This document shows, one piece after another, positions 4,869-5,458 of a DNA stretch of 5,458 nucleotides. This stretch comes from Pseudomonadota bacterium. Its GTDB lineage: Bacteria > Pseudomonadota > Alphaproteobacteria > Rhizobiales > Rhizobiaceae. The notes under the pieces are model-generated. The model saw only the letters and a list, made by a program, of their open reading frames with translations. It made no database searches and was not told the DNA's origin. Both the position numbers and the translations under genes were made by a program. Where the stretch lies: contig JAEWKX010000010.1 in NCBI GenBank assembly GCA_023393575.1, positions 1 to 5,458 on the forward strand. Direction: 5' to 3'. Positions within the stretch are counted from its first letter, which is position 1. Every line of letters starts with the position of its first letter.

Positions 4869-5458
4869 TCAGGTCGGCCGGTCGGCCTCCATCTCGCCGC
4901 CGGCGGCTTCACGCTCCAGATAATGCTGGTCGATCTCCGGCAGCGGCTCGTTGTCGATCGTCGCCTCGAAGGCGCGCAGGCGCTTGTAGATGGACAAGAG
5001 CTCGACGATCGTCGGCCAGGACGAGTCGAGATACTGGAAGGACGAGGTTACCTGCCCGAAGGCGCCGGAGATCTGGTTCAGCGCGCCGAGCGAGATCTTG
5101 CCGGCGATGATCGACGGCGCCAGGATCAGCAGCGAGAAGATGTTGTTGATCTGCAGGTAGAAGATGCGGGCGATGTTGAAATAGAGATAGTGGAAATAGA
5201 GCGTGAAATAATTGCGGCGCACATTGTCGAAGAGTTCCGCGACCGTCATCGGCTCGGCGCGGTCGGCATGGTCCTCGCCGTAGACGAGTTCCTTTCGGTA
5301 CGCCGCCTCGACGCGCTGGTTACGGAATTCGAGTCCCGGCAGCTTGATCCCCACGAGCGCCAGGAAGACCGTCCCGAACAGCGACCAGAGCACCGCCGCC
5401 GTCACCAGGGGATAGGGTATCTCGCCGATGAGCGGCAGCTCGGTGACGTTCTGCGACA
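4869..5458 (-). CDS. bacA: BacA/SbmA peptide transporter, C-terminal part (5' end outside window)
   Basis: This is the last 195 codons of an inner-membrane transporter of the SbmA/BacA family, which uses the proton gradient to import peptides such as bleomycin, microcins and proline-rich antimicrobial peptides. In rhizobia, BacA is required for survival inside legume nodules and protects against host NCR peptides; it also affects very-long-chain fatty acid content of lipid A. Seen: [20 protein letters not shown] (a membrane helix), [29 protein letters not shown], the aromatic stretch [16 protein letters not shown], a further hydrophobic helix ([13 protein letters not shown]), [11 protein letters not shown] and [12 protein letters not shown]. 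All are strongly like rhizobial BacA. The protein ends soon after, without an ATP-binding cassette, which separates it from BclA-type ABC relatives. The reading frame stays open to the right edge, so the GTG at 5405 is internal. Typical length is about 420 residues, so about half is visible. Confidence 0.94.
   Translation of the reverse strand, partial: SQNVTELPLIGEIPYPLVTAAVLWSLFGTVFLALVGIKLPGLEFRNQRVEAAYRKELVYGEDHADRAEPMTVAELFDNVRRNYFTLYFHYLYFNIARIFYLQINNIFSLLILAPSIIAGKISLGALNQISGAFGQVTSSFQYLDSSWPTIVELLSIYKRLRAFEATIDNEPLPEIDQHYLEREAAGGEMEADRPT

Noticed and set aside
4521..4923. Several short open frames on both strands between the toxin and bacA
   Set aside because: They overlap each other, run through the palindrome array or into bacA, and have no credible ribosome-binding sites; their translations follow the repeats and not a protein pattern.
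1..5458. tRNA, rRNA, CRISPR array, insertion sequence or integrase
   Set aside because: I looked on both strands for tRNA arms, regularly spaced direct repeats, transposase motifs and terminal inverted repeats and found none I could support.

Overview
The window looks like chromosomal DNA from an alphaproteobacterium of the Rhizobiaceae (Sinorhizobium/Ensifer, Rhizobium or a close relative). The evidence is the high GC content, codon use that almost avoids TTA, CTA and TCA, and a BacA/SbmA peptide transporter at the right edge that closely resembles rhizobial BacA. No species can be named from the sequence alone.

Layout from left to right. Positions 1-2041 hold a minus-strand pair: a membrane-anchored TPR protein of the YfgM type followed 33 bases later by der (EngA), the double-GTPase ribosome-assembly factor, whose last few dozen codons run off the left edge. 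Upstream of this pair, also on the minus strand, is an NnrU-family membrane protein (2139-2723). Diverging from it on the plus strand is an exported polysaccharide (CE4-type) deacetylase (2853-3836). Directly after that lies a compact type II toxin-antitoxin operon of the MazEF/ChpSB class (3893-4524). It has its own near-perfect palindromic operator and a one-base stop/start overlap. A 344-base gene-free interval (4525-4868) follows, and its right half is packed with inverted repeats. The window ends inside the C-terminal half of bacA on the minus strand.

Functionally this is a mixture of core genes (YfgM-like protein and Der, envelope biogenesis and ribosome assembly), two envelope-related genes (NnrU-like protein, deacetylase), one accessory module (toxin-antitoxin) and a host-interaction/peptide-uptake gene (bacA). 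The genes do not form one pathway. Two parts are most worth a second look. The first is the toxin-antitoxin locus, with its clear operator and a slightly unusual toxin active-site stretch. The second is the palindrome array between the toxin and bacA, which resembles an intergenic mosaic repeat. I see no clearly new multi-gene system, no tRNA or rRNA, no insertion sequence and no CRISPR array.
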